Assembly (NCBI GenBank): GCA_963931925.1
Contig: OZ007581.1
Coordinates: 24,380,543 to 24,444,542 of the forward strand
Length of the DNA: 64,000 nt
Reading direction: 5' to 3'
DNA from: Onchidella celtica
Taxonomy: Eukaryota; Mollusca; Gastropoda; Systellommatophora; Onchidiidae
Each line of letters opens with the position of its first letter. The first letter of the stretch is position 1. Below are positions 21,250-32,690 of this stretch, in pieces. Both the position numbers and the translations under genes were made by a program. Under the pieces are notes generated by a model. The model did not search any database. It was given only the letters and a program-made list of their open reading frames with translations, and was not told where the DNA came from.

Positions 21250-21575
21250 GGTCCTGTTCACGGCACACGTCCGCTATTTTGACGGGAAATGACTTACGAA
21301 AAACTCTCTTTGCCTCTATAGCGATGAGGAGCGGGGCGGAACGGAAAACTCTCTTTGCCTCTATAGCGATGAGGAGCGGGGCGGAACGGAAAACTCTCTT
21401 TGCCTCTATAGCGACGAGGAGCGGGGCGGAACGGAAAACTCTCTTTGCCTCTATAGCGACGAGGAGCGGGGCGGAACGGATGCTGTGGACAATTATAGAG
21501 AGGCAAAGAGTGTTTCACTTTTTCATACGACATTTTCCGTAAAAAATAACAGAGCGGGGCGGATGCTGTGGACCC
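21250..21575. repeat. Inverted-repeat element carrying a 4 x 45-bp tandem array
   Basis: Four consecutive 45-bp units occupy 21301-21480, differing only by GATGAGG in the first two and GACGAGG in the last two. The array is flanked by an imperfect inverted repeat of about 55 bp. The left side, from about 21273, reads CTATTTTGACGGGAAATGAC then TTACGAAAAACTCTCTTTGC. The right side, reversed from about 21550, reads TTATTTTTTACGGAAAATGT then CGTATGAAAAA and CTCTTTGCCTCT. A segment GGGGCGGATGCTGTGGA is also repeated at about 21473 and 21555. This layout suggests a foldback or MITE-like element whose interior expanded. The open frames are repeat translations. Confidence 0.7.
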
Positions 21576-21639
21576 TTTGCCGTTTGTCACTAAAAACTGC
21601 ATGGCGAGGGTTTTGGTGTCTAACAGACACCTTAGTCCA

Positions 21640-22120
21640 AAAGAACAATATTATTATTTATTAGGATATCCTCTTAAAAGTATGGTGTCTGTCAGAGCCC
21701 AGAACATACGAGAAGGGATATATGCATATGACTATAAAATCCTCTTTAGGAGTGTGGTGTATCTAAGACCCCAGGGCGTGCGACTGAGGGTATGACAATA
21801 AAATCCGCTTTAGGAGTGCTGTGTATCTGAGCCCCCAAGACGACTGACTAAGGGTATGACAACAAAATCCTACGAGAAAATTCTCTTTAAAAGTATGTCT
21901 GTGAGACACTAGGACGTACGGGTAGGAATAGTAAAGATGCATGTGCACTGGTGAGTGAACACACGGTTTTAAAATGTTAAAACTATGGGAAGAAGGGCTG
22001 GGCAACCACGTCATTGAAGATGCATGGAATTTCATGAAAAATAAATCCCAGCAATAAGCTGATTACAAACGTTTTTAATTGCTTCTGGGTCCATGAGACC
22101 CATGGCGTACGGCGAAGGTT
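21640..22120 (+). mobile_element. Repeat element P with 64-bp internal units, copy 1
   Basis: Two clean 64-bp units (21730-21793 and 21794-21857) lie between diverged units (about 21660-21729 and 21858-21926). A unique 3' part of about 190 bp follows, including AACTATGGGAAGAAGGGCTG, TGGAATTTCATGAAAAATAA, GATTACAAACGTTTTTAATT and GACCCATGGCGTACGGCGAA. The same 3' part and units occur reversed at 30215-30455 and 30737-30800. The 'core tandem repeat plus conserved flank' layout resembles the 'pearl'-type elements described in bivalves (Helentron-related). That comparison is structural only. Confidence 0.6.
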
Positions 22121-22902
22121 ACATTATATGGCATCAAAACGATATTGCTGACGGCTAAGTAAGTAACTGGGTGGAGACACTATATAATTAAGCCTGCTTT
22201 CTGGCGAATCAAATTTTAAGATTCTTGATGAATTAAGAAAGGTCAATGCCAAAGGCAACCTAATCCTTCCTCCGCCTTCAATAAATCTTTCGCTTGTTAT
22301 TCTCCAGGGGTCGTCCATAAGGCACGTACTTGTGTTATCTCATTTTTTACCCCTGCCCCCAATGTATTCATACTAGCTTTAACACACACACCCCCACACA
22401 CACACTAAAATACCCCGTTATACACACCCACACTGGAATGGAAACTTGGTAATTTCTGAAAATAACAACAACAACAATAACAGCACAAAAAATGCCACAT
22501 CAACTGTATTTAAGCAGCGTTGAAATCAAATTGGTCTCAGTATAATAATAAAATAAAAAAAAACATGGTTAACAGTCACAGCACTGTCGACATGCAAAGG
22601 CAAACCCGCCTACCATAAGCTCATAATAATTATGTCACGGTTTCAGATTTAATCCGATAATGATCGTATCTCATGACTTTAAATTATTCATTCCAAATCC
22701 TGGGTTTACACGGTTTAGTGAATCTCCCCTTGTTACCATGTTCATTACATCTTACAGGAAATATCATTTGTAGGATTACTTCTTAATATCACCTTGTAGA
22801 ATTATGCCTTAATACCCACATGTAGGGTTATTCCTCCACACACACACATTCACTCAAACACTCTCCTTCTCCCACCCTCCACTCTCCATCTCCCTCACCC
22901 CC

Positions 22903-22911
<9 letters not shown>
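22121..22911. other. AT-rich spacer, no gene seen
   Basis: Contains a CA-rich patch at about 22381-22412 and small A/T-rich runs. No coding or element signal is recognised. Confidence 0.5.

Positions 22912-22981
<70 letters not shown>
22909..22981. repeat. (CT)n microsatellite
   Basis: About 70 bp of nearly uninterrupted CT dinucleotides. A GAGA/GACA patch on the same strand lies at about 23150-23205. Confidence 0.95.
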
Positions 22982-22984
<3 letters not shown>

Positions 22985-23944
22985 GCGTGATTTCCTTAGA
23001 AGTTCCTCAAAAGTTCCTTGTACATAGGCCTAGTCAGTCCCCATGTATTCGCTCTTTCAAGAAACTGCTGGGTCATGTTCGTGTTCTGCTGATAGGAATG
23101 AATATAATTTTAATGTTTTGTCTAGTTGTTTGTTTGTGTGCCTCTGTGTGTGTGAGAGAGAGAGACAGAGAAAGACACAAAGAAAAAGACAGACAGACAG
23201 ACAAAGTGTGGGGTGGCATTCAAATCTGGGAACCCTTGAAGTATGGACTATAAATTTATAAATAACTAGCTGAGGCACCCGGCATTATCCTGTGAACCCA
23301 TCGTTCTATCTCTCTCTTCGGTCTGGAAAAACTTCACATATCCTAGAGCCTTACTACAGATTTCATGCGCACCAGCACACAGCGCACTCATTTCTGGTAG
23401 GGATTTGCACTTTCGCTGTCTTTCAGTTTTAACTTCGAAACAAACATAATGCCCATGCGCAGATTCAATGAAACCTTAAAATCGCGAACCATGGCTTGAA
23501 ATAGATCTAAAATTGGGGAAACAATAAATTTCCAATAAAAAAAAAATACACCGATTTGAGACTTCTATTAAAAAATATGCACTCTTACATCCATTCTAAT
23601 GTATCATATAAAATTTGAAGTCAGGAGCCTTTTGCAACGAAAAATCTCAAATCCACAAATATAGTATAGATGATAATAAATACGTCAACGCCCTTGTCCT
23701 ACTTTGCGGCGACCTCCGAGATACGCGGTGATGCAACCTATCTCCGGTGAAATCTTAAAGCGTAACTGTGCCATCATGAATGGTGAATTACAGGGAGACA
23801 GGAATAGGTATTATAATAATAATAATAATAGTTCGTCCATCAGGTATGATGATGACCTTAACAACACCAGAGGAATAAAGAACAGAAATTGTAGAGAATT
23901 TCAACACATGGACAATAAAGAGGACTAAAGGACACAGAGGACAG
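22982..23944. other. Spacer, possible transposon debris
   Basis: At about 23263 the segment AACTAGCTGAGGCACCCGGC resembles a terminus common to several invertebrate transposons, but I could not find a partner end. ATA/AAT runs lie at about 23812-23829. No gene is seen. Confidence 0.35.
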
Positions 23945-25266
23945 AATGGAAAGACTGTTCTTTCATGACTTATGGCTTCTCATGTGTCTGATAAGTCCTA
24001 TTTTTGCCCTGCAGACCCTTCCGCATAAATGACAAGAGTGCTCCGTTGGTTCAGTACCACTGGGCCTTTTCTTGCGCCGTTCTCTTTTTTTGATAGCCTG
24101 CTGGACTCTGTCAGCTTCCCATGCTTTGCTGCCTCTGGTAAGGGCCGCCCTCCAATTTGCACGATCAAGCGAGAGCTTTTCCCACTCACTCACATCAATG
24201 GCAAAGGCCTTCAGTGATTGCTTGAGAGTGTCTTTGTAACGTCTCTTTGGGGCCCCAACATTCCTCGTTCCATTGGAGAGCTCAGAGAAGAAGATTTGCT
24301 TAGGGAGTCTGGAGTCGGGCATTCTGACAACATGTCCTGCCCAACGTAGCTGAATTTTTTTCAGGTGGCAGAAGATGCTCAATTCCTTGGCACGATTGAG
24401 GACCTCAGTGCCTGGAATTTTATCCTGCCATTTGATCCTTAGGATCTTTCTAAGGAAGGCCAGATGAAAGTGATTTAGCTTTCTGGCATGCGATTGGTAC
24501 ACTGTCCAGGTTTCAGCCCCATAGAGTAGGGTGGGAAGGACCACAGCATTGTACACTTTCAGCTTAGTGTCTGTGCGAATGCCGGCGACATCCCATACTC
24601 TCTTTCGAAGCCTGCCAAATGCAGAGCTGGCTTTGCTGATTCTTGACAGAATTTCAGTATCAACACGAGCCGCGAAAGACAGTGTACTGCCAAGATAGGT
24701 GAAGTTCTCCGACACCTTCAGAAGACTGTCATGGACTTTGATATTTGGGGTCACAGGATACTTGTCGTCTGGAGTAGGCTGATGGAGCACTTCCGTCTTC
24801 TTTGTGCTTATTGTGAGGCCAAAGTTGTCACAGGCACTAGAGAACTTATCAACACAGTTTTGCATGCTATCCTCATCGTGTGCCAGAAGTGCACAATCAT
24901 CAGCAAATAGTAGGTCACAGACTTGAGTACTTTTGGTTTTGGTTTTTGCCTGAAGTCTCCTGAGGTTGAATAGACTGCCATCAGTTCGGTACTTGATGCT
25001 TACCCCTTGAGGAGGAGAGCTAAAGGCTTCTTGTAGCATTGCAGAGAACATGATGCTGAACAGAGTTGGGGCTAAGACACAACCCTGTTTTACCCCATTT
25101 GTGACAGCAAAGGGCTCTGAAACACTGCCGTTGCTTTTGACTGCAGCTTGCATGCCATCATGAAACTGGCGCACTATTGTGATGAATTCGGGTGGACACC
25201 CAAACTTCGCCAAGATTTTCCAGAGGCCTTCACGACACACTGTGTCAAATGCTTTTGTGAGGTTCT
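23945..25266 (-). mobile_element. LINE copy with C-terminal zinc finger, 5'-truncated
   Basis: A 1.3-kb minus-strand non-LTR retrotransposon fragment. Recognisable RT begins near 25266 at NLTKAFDTV; codons just upstream contain a stop and lose similarity, so the 5' truncation is there, within RT. The endonuclease, RT fingers and ORF1 are missing. It runs past the terminal zinc finger to about 23945. No target duplication was identified. Unlike the LINE at 15157-16798, its remaining frame is intact, which suggests a younger copy or a different family. Confidence 0.8.
23963..25266 (-). pseudogene. LINE RT palm, connection and C2H2 finger (partial ORF2)
   Basis: The open frame from Met at 25240 to the stop at 23963 (425 codons) is uninterrupted, and the same frame extends up to about 25266. 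Motifs in order: LTKAFDTVCREGLW (upstream of the Met), GVKQGCVLAPTLFSIMFSAM, the catalytic DLLFADDCALLAH, FTYLGSTLS, LLYGAETWTVY, LRILR-type KILRIKWQDKIP, LRWAGHVVRMPDSRLPKQ and GAPKRRYKDTLKQSL. It ends in a classical C2H2 finger: C403-x2-C406-x12-H419-x3-H423. RT copies the element's RNA at the genomic nick; the finger probably aids nucleic-acid binding. The first RT motifs are missing, so the protein cannot be active on its own. The apparent Met start is internal and not biological. Confidence 0.85.
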
Positions 25267-26340
25267 ATCCAAACCTGCTGCCACCGCACTCGCCCATCGC
25301 CGTTGGAATTTTGAAAGAAAAGAAGACGAGACAAAGATGAAAGAAGACGAGGTGAGTGTTAAGACTGGCGCAAAGAATTTGTTTTTAGTGAGAAAGAGCT
25401 GCGCAAACATCAGACTCACTCTCTCGCCTGGACACAACTTATCCAAGTGGCAAGACAGGGTCAAGACGACTGGAAATGTATCCAGGTGCAGGAGGATGCC
25501 AGAGGGACAGTCCTATTGCCTGACCGGCTGCCTGTAGGCTACTCCACAGCCTCGCAGTCCCAACTGACTAGGGTGAAAGACCCAAACCAAAGAACACCAA
25601 TACTGGTGGATGCTCTGTGTCACGATATCCAGGCCAGAGTGACGGTATATTGCCATCTGCCCTATCAATCAACCACTGGCCTGCTGCCGCCAGCTTCGAA
25701 GCTGCATCCGGGAAGTTTGCTCAATTCTTCGTCTGTGATTTAGGCAAACAAGCCTATGACCACACCGCTACCGGGGGCCAATATGAAGGACTCAAGTACT
25801 GAGGGTCACATTGTGCCCTAGCATGTGGCCGTTGGGTTAGATGAAACCTCCTCCGCCCTGGCCGTTTACACCGACAGGTGCACGCCCACTGATACCATGC
25901 TAGCGTACCAGTTCATGAAACAGGTTGTACTGGATTACATGTTACCAGTAGCAGATTTTTCTGACCTGACCTGAAATAGGTATTATACATACAATACAAC
26001 CCGTAACTGTGGCCTGGACGAAAACAACACTCAGTCATCCGACATGCGTCACAGGTGGAAGAAAAATTGAGTAATCTGAACGAGGTAATGTGTATTACAC
26101 AGCCGAACAAAACCTTTGGCCGCAAGGGCTCGGTGGTTACATCAATTTTCAATGAGTCCGCGTACACAAGGGCTTGTTACATACAGCCTGAAAGGCGAAT
26201 GCTGCCGTGTTCCGGATAAACCCCGTACGTACATGCTGGTCTAGGTCAAATTGACGTTTTAGAACATGTTTATACAATGTAGAATGTCGTGTGCTCTTTC
26301 TCTGCATCTGGGTTGAACCTGGCGTGACTAATAATTTGGC
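25267..26340. other. Unique-looking sequence, unassigned
   Basis: Base composition is more balanced than in the surrounding spacer, and frames at about 25148-25537 and 25447-25743 (plus) stay open. Their translations match nothing I recognise. It could be the target into which the LINE inserted, an old transposon, or a fragment of a host exon. No splice-site pattern convinced me. Confidence 0.3.
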
Positions 26341-26343
26341 TCT

Positions 26344-26652
26344 TGTTATGTACGCACTCCAAGCGTTTTGCGCTAGAAGTGCATGCATAGGAGTACTATC
26401 CCTAACCCCGTCCTTATCCTCAACCCTAAATCATATCAAATACCTAACCCTCCCCCTATCCTTTCAACCAAAAAACAGGAGGAAAACAAAAAGAAAAACT
26501 GAAAGAAAAATTAACCATACAGCATAATTAATTAAGGCTGTCGCCACGGACCATTTCGGGCGGAGCTCTCTAGCTCTGGAGTCACAAACGGCATTAAAAT
26601 ACGGACCCCCAGCGCAAAAAAAACTTTGGGAACGTACGTACTTGCAACAACA
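26344..26652 (+). mobile_element. MITE family M1, copy C
   Basis: Same orientation as copy A. The left end is TGTACGCACTCCAAGCGTTT then TGCGCTAG. The reversed right end is AAGTACGTACGTTCCCAAAG then a TTTGCGC block. The interior keeps CCTAACCCCGTCCTTATCC, CAACCAAAAAACAGGAGGAA and TAATTAATTAAGGCTGT. Non-coding. Confidence 0.8.
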
Positions 26653-28795
26653 TTCTAATAGTTTCCTTTGCTCATTAAAAAATGGAAACGACAATGTTTA
26701 TCGCAGAGTGCAATGCAGCATAACATTAGTTTGCGTCTCTTCCCAAGTTGTATTTTTGGACCACACGGTCTTTGGTCGTAGCATGGCAGAATGGGCTAGT
26801 AGGAGCTGGCGTTAGGGTAGAATTAAATCGAGGGTTTTCGATTTGTTGTAACTAGCCGACCCGAGCAAGATAAAAACATCGCAAATTCTTTATTACAAGC
26901 TTTAGACCTTCATTAAATGTTTTTAAGGGACAAAACTCCTGATGGGAACCGGGACTTAGGAATATGTGAGCCTCTCCTCCTCTTGGCCTATTTTTCTTCT
27001 CACTAAACTATCTGACGCCCACTAGAAACAAGAAGCAAACAATAAATAAAAAAAAAACAGAAGGAACAGAAAGAAAAAGAACAAAGAACCAGAAACGGAT
27101 CAAGAACAGGGAGCCAACTTACTAACAGCCTTCGGCTGAGGCCCCGAGAAACCAAAGAATTTGTCCCGTACCAAGCCAAATCGTACTGCTCAATGTTTCT
27201 CAAGGTAGGGCACAAGCCCCACCAGTGTGGCATGGCAAGATTTGGGTGGAACGTGAGACTTCACAATGGGGCGTGGGGACTTTTCATTCAAATCTTAATT
27301 TCATAGGGTATTTCAACTTAACTATACAGATAAACAATTGTTTGTTTGTGTTATATACTGTAGACTATCTTTGTCCGATCATGGTAGAGCTCCGCCCCGC
27401 TCCTGAATTTGCTAAATCACGTACGGAAAAAAAATCACGCCATCCCCCGCCCCCTCCTCTAAACATGTATTTAAGATTAGGAATATATTTCCATTAAAAG
27501 AGTTTTATTACTCTCCTGTAAAATGACATCCTTCGCACTTGCCTTTTCATGATAGGGGCAACAATAACACACTTCACAGATTAAATAATGTACTCTATGT
27601 ACATTAGCATAATGTGCACATATTGTCACACTGTCTTGATTTTTATGTATGTATGAAATATACATAATATAAATATATATGTGTGTAACTGTATGTAATT
27701 TTCGCTTGCTGAAAAATAATTACAGAGTCCACAGTTATGATCAAGTCATCAAGGATATCCCCAATCCACAGACGCTTGACAACCATTGAACTATAATAAC
27801 GTAGGTCATGCGGTCCCGTTGGAAATAGGTTCACTGCACTACATGCTCCAAATGACACCGGTGTTCATTATTTTATCTACGTTATCTCGGTAACTGCAAA
27901 AATGAAAACGGTCATACGATGCATACGGCCGTTCTCCAACCTCAAGATCAAGATCCTTTTCCCTGACATACAAACCGAAACTTCAGAAAATAATAATAAT
28001 AATTTTTAAAAGTCGAACACTCTACTCTATTCATGAAACAACTCGGTTACCTATCCACATAAACTATTGTGGCAGAGGCTGTTTGAATCATGTAGCCAAA
28101 ATACTCACGATAAGATTTTTATATATTTTTTTTGCCAATCTGTGGCCGATTTACGTGAGTTGTTGAGGTAGATCCTAAACCTAATCCTAACCCTAAAACT
28201 TTGGACATTATTTCCCCCTGCAAACAAAACCCAATAGGTTATTTCATCATAATCTGTGGCTAATTTGAGAACATACCATTTTGGCCAGGTGGCCAATAAA
28301 ATGGCTTTTATGGTCAATTAACTAACCTAATCCTGACCCTAAAACTTTATAAAAACAAGTCACCATGCACAGGGAGATTGAAAGTGAGTGAGTGAAAGAG
28401 TGAGTGAGAGGTTCTCTCTCTTAATTAGCTAGACCCTATCTTAATCCTAGTCCCAATACTGTCAAGAAAATTCACTGTGCAAAAAAAAAAAAAAAAATCT
28501 GGAGACATGACTCAAATAGTCACTCGGTAACTGTTACTGCCCTCTCTGTCACTACAGGGTGGCGAGATGTCCCCGCGTACTCAAGTGTCCCGTTCACATC
28601 GGTGTCAGCGGCTGGTGGTGGACAGGTTGAATCAACAAAATATGGAACACCCACTCTACGTAGTAATACAATTACCAAAAAAGGGGAATAGTGTACTCCT
28701 CCAGCTATAAGGTCAGAGTGACACTGTTTCCCGTTCTGTGGGAGTCAACCATAATAATACAAAATACGGGCTGAGGTGCGTGATCCGTGAGGCAG
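26653..28795. other. AT-rich spacer, no gene seen
   Basis: About 2.1 kb without recognisable coding. Two short similar segments, CCTAATCCTAACCCTAAAAC near 28179 and CCTAATCCTGACCCTAAAAC near 28326, may belong to an old repeat. A poly-A run lies at about 28482-28497. Confidence 0.5.
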
Positions 28796-29011
28796 AGAGA
28801 AAATGAGAGAGAGTACGAGATCAGAGAGAGAGAGAAAACGATAAAGAGCGTGTGAGAGAGAGAGAGAGAGAGAGAGAAAGAAGGAGTGAGTGTGAGAAAG
28901 TAAATGTGAGAGAGACAAAGACATGGAAAGAGAAAGAAAGAGACAGACTGACACAACGTGAAAGGGAGAAAGAGACACAGACAGAGAGAAAAAAGGACAG
29001 GCAGAGAAAAA

Positions 29012-29072
<61 letters not shown>

Positions 29073-29073
29073 A

Positions 29074-29105
<32 letters not shown>
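28796..29105. repeat. Purine-rich (GA)n tract
   Basis: GA-rich throughout, with the purest (AG)n at about 29017-29099. All open frames across it are composition artefacts. Confidence 0.95.
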
Positions 29106-30214
29106 TAAAGTGAAAGGGTAGGCAAGAAAGGTAGGTCTACGTCAAGTTGTACATAAACGTGGACGGAATGCAAAATATGGAAACAGCCAGATATTTAAAT
29201 TGAATCATAGACGCGTGCGTTTCATGCCCACGGCCAAAATACGATTTCTCCAGCTCTGAGCAAAGCAATGGGTCCATTCGATTACATGCACAATTATTAT
29301 ATTTCCTTCACAAGAACGCATGCACACTAAGGAGTGAGAAGAGAGACAATTGCTACATGTTCATGCCCGCGGACTTTCCCGATGAATATCGAACCGCAGA
29401 CCGGGCTAGAGATTGATCCACACGAGCATCAACAGTGATCCACATGGTCGCAAGTTCAGGTACGAGAAAGCTGACAGCTGTACACTACTATAAGCCTCTC
29501 ACATCAACGGCACAGTAGGTCACGACTGATTCAGGTCAAGGTCTACTGATTATTCAATTTCTCTTGGCCGTGTTTTCTCTCTAGCTGTTATCCAGCAGTT
29601 CCCCCTCCCACCGCGTGCCCCGAGGGGCATAGATGTTGACCATAGAGCCACCTTCAATCGATAACTGATCTGGGGTCAGGTGAGAGACAGACAGACAGAC
29701 AGCCAGAAGGAAAAGGAGAGAGAGGAGAGGGAGAGACAGACAGACATAGAAAGAAAGCGAGAGAGAGAGGAGGGAAAGAGACACAGACGGAGAGAGGGGG
29801 GGGGGGAGCGAGAGAGAGTTGGGAGAGACGGACAAAGAGAGAGAGGCGGAGCGAGACGGACAGACAGAAGGACAGAGAGAAAGAGACAGAGTTCTTAATG
29901 GAGAATCAGAGTCTTAATAAGAAGGAAACCCACAGCCTCACACAATTTTGTTTTCTGTCTACTTTTCAGAACAATTTATCCACAAACTGACTCTGTAATT
30001 ACTGTAAAAAAAAAAAAAAACCAAAAAACTAGCTTTTTCCATTGCTTTCCATCTCCTAACGGTTCATGACCAATGCGCCCAGTCGCGTTGTTGTTGTTGT
30101 TGATGATGTCTGTGGTTGTCGTTTCAAACATTAAGAACTTAGCTTCCAAGTTTACAAACAGCTGGTAAGGCGGAGCTAAATGCTCATTGCATGTACTCAA
30201 CAGGGCACTGATAA
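29106..30214. other. Spacer with CAGA/GAGA patch
   Basis: No gene is seen. Purine-rich simple sequence lies at about 29681-29890, an A run at about 30006-30020 and GTT repeats (minus-strand AAC) near 30087-30105. Confidence 0.55.
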
Positions 30215-30800
30215 AACCTTCGCCGTACCTCATGGGTCTAATGGACCCGGAAGCGATTAAAACATTTGTAATTATCTTATATCTGGGAATTTTTTGTCCT
30301 GAAATTCCGCGTAGTCCTCGATAACGCTATTGCCCATCTTCCCATCGTTTTAAAAATTTAAAATATGCGCGTATAATTTTACTATTCCTACTTGTGAGTC
30401 GTGGGGTCTCACAGTCACCATACTCTTAAAGATGATTTTATTGTCATACCTATAGACATCTCTCTCTCTTACTTCCCCGCCCCCAACACACACACATTAA
30501 ACGAACTCCTTTTTTTTAAAAAGCATTTCATTGTTTTAACATGTCTCCCTCTCTTTGTCACTCACGCTCGTTCTCGTCTTTTGGTCCCTCCCCCCTCCCT
30601 GTCTGATTATCTCCCGTTTCGCTCTTCTGAGCATTAACCAAGCACTACAACCATAATTCGCCTCAAATTTTTTTCCGAATCATTATCTTATTTCTCTGTT
30701 TCCCCCAAGCCTCTGCTTACTTCTGTTCACTTTAGTCGTAGGGCCCACGTCCTGGGGTCTCAGATACACCATGTTCCTAAAGAGTATTTTATCGGTATCA
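30215..30800 (-). mobile_element. Repeat element P, copy 2, interrupted
   Basis: Reverse-strand relative of 21640-22120. The reverse of 30215-30400 matches its unique 3' part (AATTACAAATGTTTTAATCG, ACGATGGGAAGATGGGC, GACCCATGAGGTACGGCGAA). The reverse of about 30400-30455 and of 30737-30800 match the 64-bp unit (GGTATGACAATAAAATCATC; ATGGTGTATCTGAGACCCCA). Between these two units lie about 280 bp of other sequence, including the arm of an inverted duplication at 30458-30613. This suggests the copy was interrupted between repeat units. Confidence 0.55.
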
Positions 30801-31396
30801 ATATGGACGTCCCCACAAGGGGACCACTGAATTCATAAGGTCTATTCTATGCCCTCCAGCGTTGTATGACGACCTGGCGAAAACCCATGTCATGTGTTTA
30901 TTCTCGGGCCAGTAGGCAATCATCCCCGGCCCCACGAGCAGAGTCCAAGGTTGTGACCTACTTCTTCTGGCAGCAACAACAAACCACATAACAATCGTTC
31001 GGCTTGACCTTTGTGAGGGCTAGAGTGTGGACTCTTCACAACACACCGGTGGCCAAAGTTCTCGAACTCGCACAAAAACCTACTACGTAATCTATTTAAC
31101 ACATGGGTGAAACAAACAACGAATCTGTGTTAACATAAAAAGGGGTTCAATCTCCAAAACATCACCGATTCTACTGCCAAAACAGAAAGAGGACGCCAAA
31201 AGAGATTGGGTGGGGGGGGGGGGTGTTGAGGGGCGAGAACGAGATAATCAGACAGGGAGGGGGGAGGGACCAAAAGACGAGAACGAGCGTGAGTGACAAA
31301 GAGAGGGAGACATGTTAAAACAATGAAATGCTTTTTTTAAAAAAAGGAGTTCGTTTAATGTGTGTGTGTTGGGGGCGGGGAAGTAAGAGAGAGAGA
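30458..31396. repeat. 156-bp inverted duplication, about 630 bp apart
   Basis: The left arm 30458-30613 and right arm 31241-31396 are reverse complements across their whole length. The only differences I see by eye are in the central T/A homopolymer (T8A5 against T7A7). The arms begin ATCTCTCTCTCTTACTTCCC and end CTCCCTGTCTGATTATCTC. Such identity means a recent duplication, gene conversion, or the long inverted ends of an element. The roughly 627-bp spacer has no coding. If transcribed, the arms would form a long double-stranded hairpin. Confidence 0.85.
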
Positions 31397-31879
31397 TAAT
31401 TATGATGTATCGAAACCTCCCAAATGTCACTGATTCAGGTGGTAAAAAGAAAAAAACCCAATGAGGACGGCCAAAGGCGGGGAGTGAAAGAGGAGTTAAA
31501 GTCAACATGAAATTCATTATCAAAAGAAAACAAGTTCCTTTAACGAGGGGGGAAAACAGCGAGACGGACAAAAGCGGAAAAAAGGGCGGGGGTGGGGGCG
31601 GGGGGAGCTCTTACAAAGTTAACAGACAGAATGATGTCAGACAATAAATAGCTATCAATCAATTAGTTCCTAAAAGTTACATTTCCTGTTTTCATGGTTA
31701 GTTGGCCTGTTTTTCCGCGAAGACTGAAGATTAAGACAGGAAATATTTTATTTTTATTTGCCAATTGGTCAGGAAATGGTCCAATTTTCTGGTAGCCTTT
31801 ACCACTACTGCTAACCCCCCCCCCCCCCCCAAAAGCCCACAGACTGAGTCAAAACCAGCACAAACTAGACTTCACTCTT

Positions 31880-32252
31880 GAGTTTTAGGTCTTTATTTTA
31901 AGAAGGCTAAATTTACACCTCACTTTTTTTCTTCTTGTTTCTGTGCGTTTTTTGTGGTAGATATTAGTTGTTGTTGTTTTTTAAATTTTGCCCGGGCAGC
32001 GGCCTTGTTCGGCCCGCTTTCCTCGACTTCAACTGCCAAGATATCTTTAACTTGCGCAGTGTGCACATGGGCCTTCCGAGTTTTTCGTCCTTATCCGAAA
32101 AGACTAAGTGCTCGATCCTATCTACCATAGAATCAGGGATAGGAATCCTCGTCCCCCCCCCCCCAAAAAAAATTCCAACATGCCTGCACTGACCGGGATC
32201 GAACCTGTTACCTTCGGCATGAGAAGCGGAAACTTTGCCTCTAGACCAAAGT
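31880..32252 (-). mobile_element. tRNA-headed SINE, copy 2
   Basis: Same orientation and body as 17610-18007: plus-strand segments GCCCGGGCAGCGGCCTTGTT, TCGACTTCAACTGCCAAG and CGTCCTTATCCGAAAAGACT. The tRNA-like head is decayed: the B-box reads GGTTCGATCCC (reverse of 32195-32205) and an A-box-like TGGTCTAGAGG lies at the reverse of about 32238-32248. Diverged from copy 1, so an older or different subfamily member. Confidence 0.75.
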
Positions 32253-32464
32253 GACCCCAACAGCCTTGACTCAGTGCACTGCAATCCTTATAAATGCACA
32301 AAAACAAAACAAAAAGCATTTCTGCTCCAGCTGTAATTGGGTACAATGACACAAAGGCAAATTTCCCTAATGGGATTAAAGTAGTATTAATACAAATACA
32401 AAAAATACAAAATATCCGTGTATTCCCCGAGTCAGTGGGCCCACCCGTATTCATAATAATAACA

Positions 32465-32690
32465 ACAAAAATAATGAAGTAGATTTTCCATAGCGCGTTT
32501 TTCCCGACGGCTCAAGGCGCTTTAACAAGAAAGAAAAGAAAATAATCATCCACTCATTAAGTTTCCATCTCGTGATGCCCTAAGTTATAAAGAAATCCAT
32601 TTTGTAATGAGAACGATAATCATAATAATAATCATAAAGTAGATTTGTGTAGCGCGCTTTTCCCGACGGCCCGGGGCGCTTTATGGGGAG
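32465..32690. repeat. Two copies of a TAGCGCG...GGCGCTTT dispersed motif
   Basis: At about 32475-32522 (GAAGTAGATTTTCCATAGCG then a ctcaaGGCGCTTT block) and about 32637-32683 (AAAGTAGATTTGTGTAGCGC then a ccgggGCGCTTT block). Both follow AATAATAAT-type runs. 'Tatagcgc...aaggcgcttta' after ATA repeats is a widespread terminal motif of dispersed repeats in marine animals. The two copies are about 160 bp apart in the same orientation. Confidence 0.6.

Noticed and set aside
21279..21542. Open frame with 15-residue protein repeats
   Set aside because: The repeat is a 45-bp DNA tandem array within an inverted repeat; no evidence of coding selection.
25148..25743. Two plus-strand open frames, possibly a host exon
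   Set aside because: The first overlaps the LINE antisense, and neither shows a recognisable domain or clear splice sites; left as unassigned sequence.
28179..28351. CCCTAA-containing segments, possible internal telomere repeat
   Set aside because: Only single CCCTAA units in two similar AT-rich segments; no tandem telomere array.
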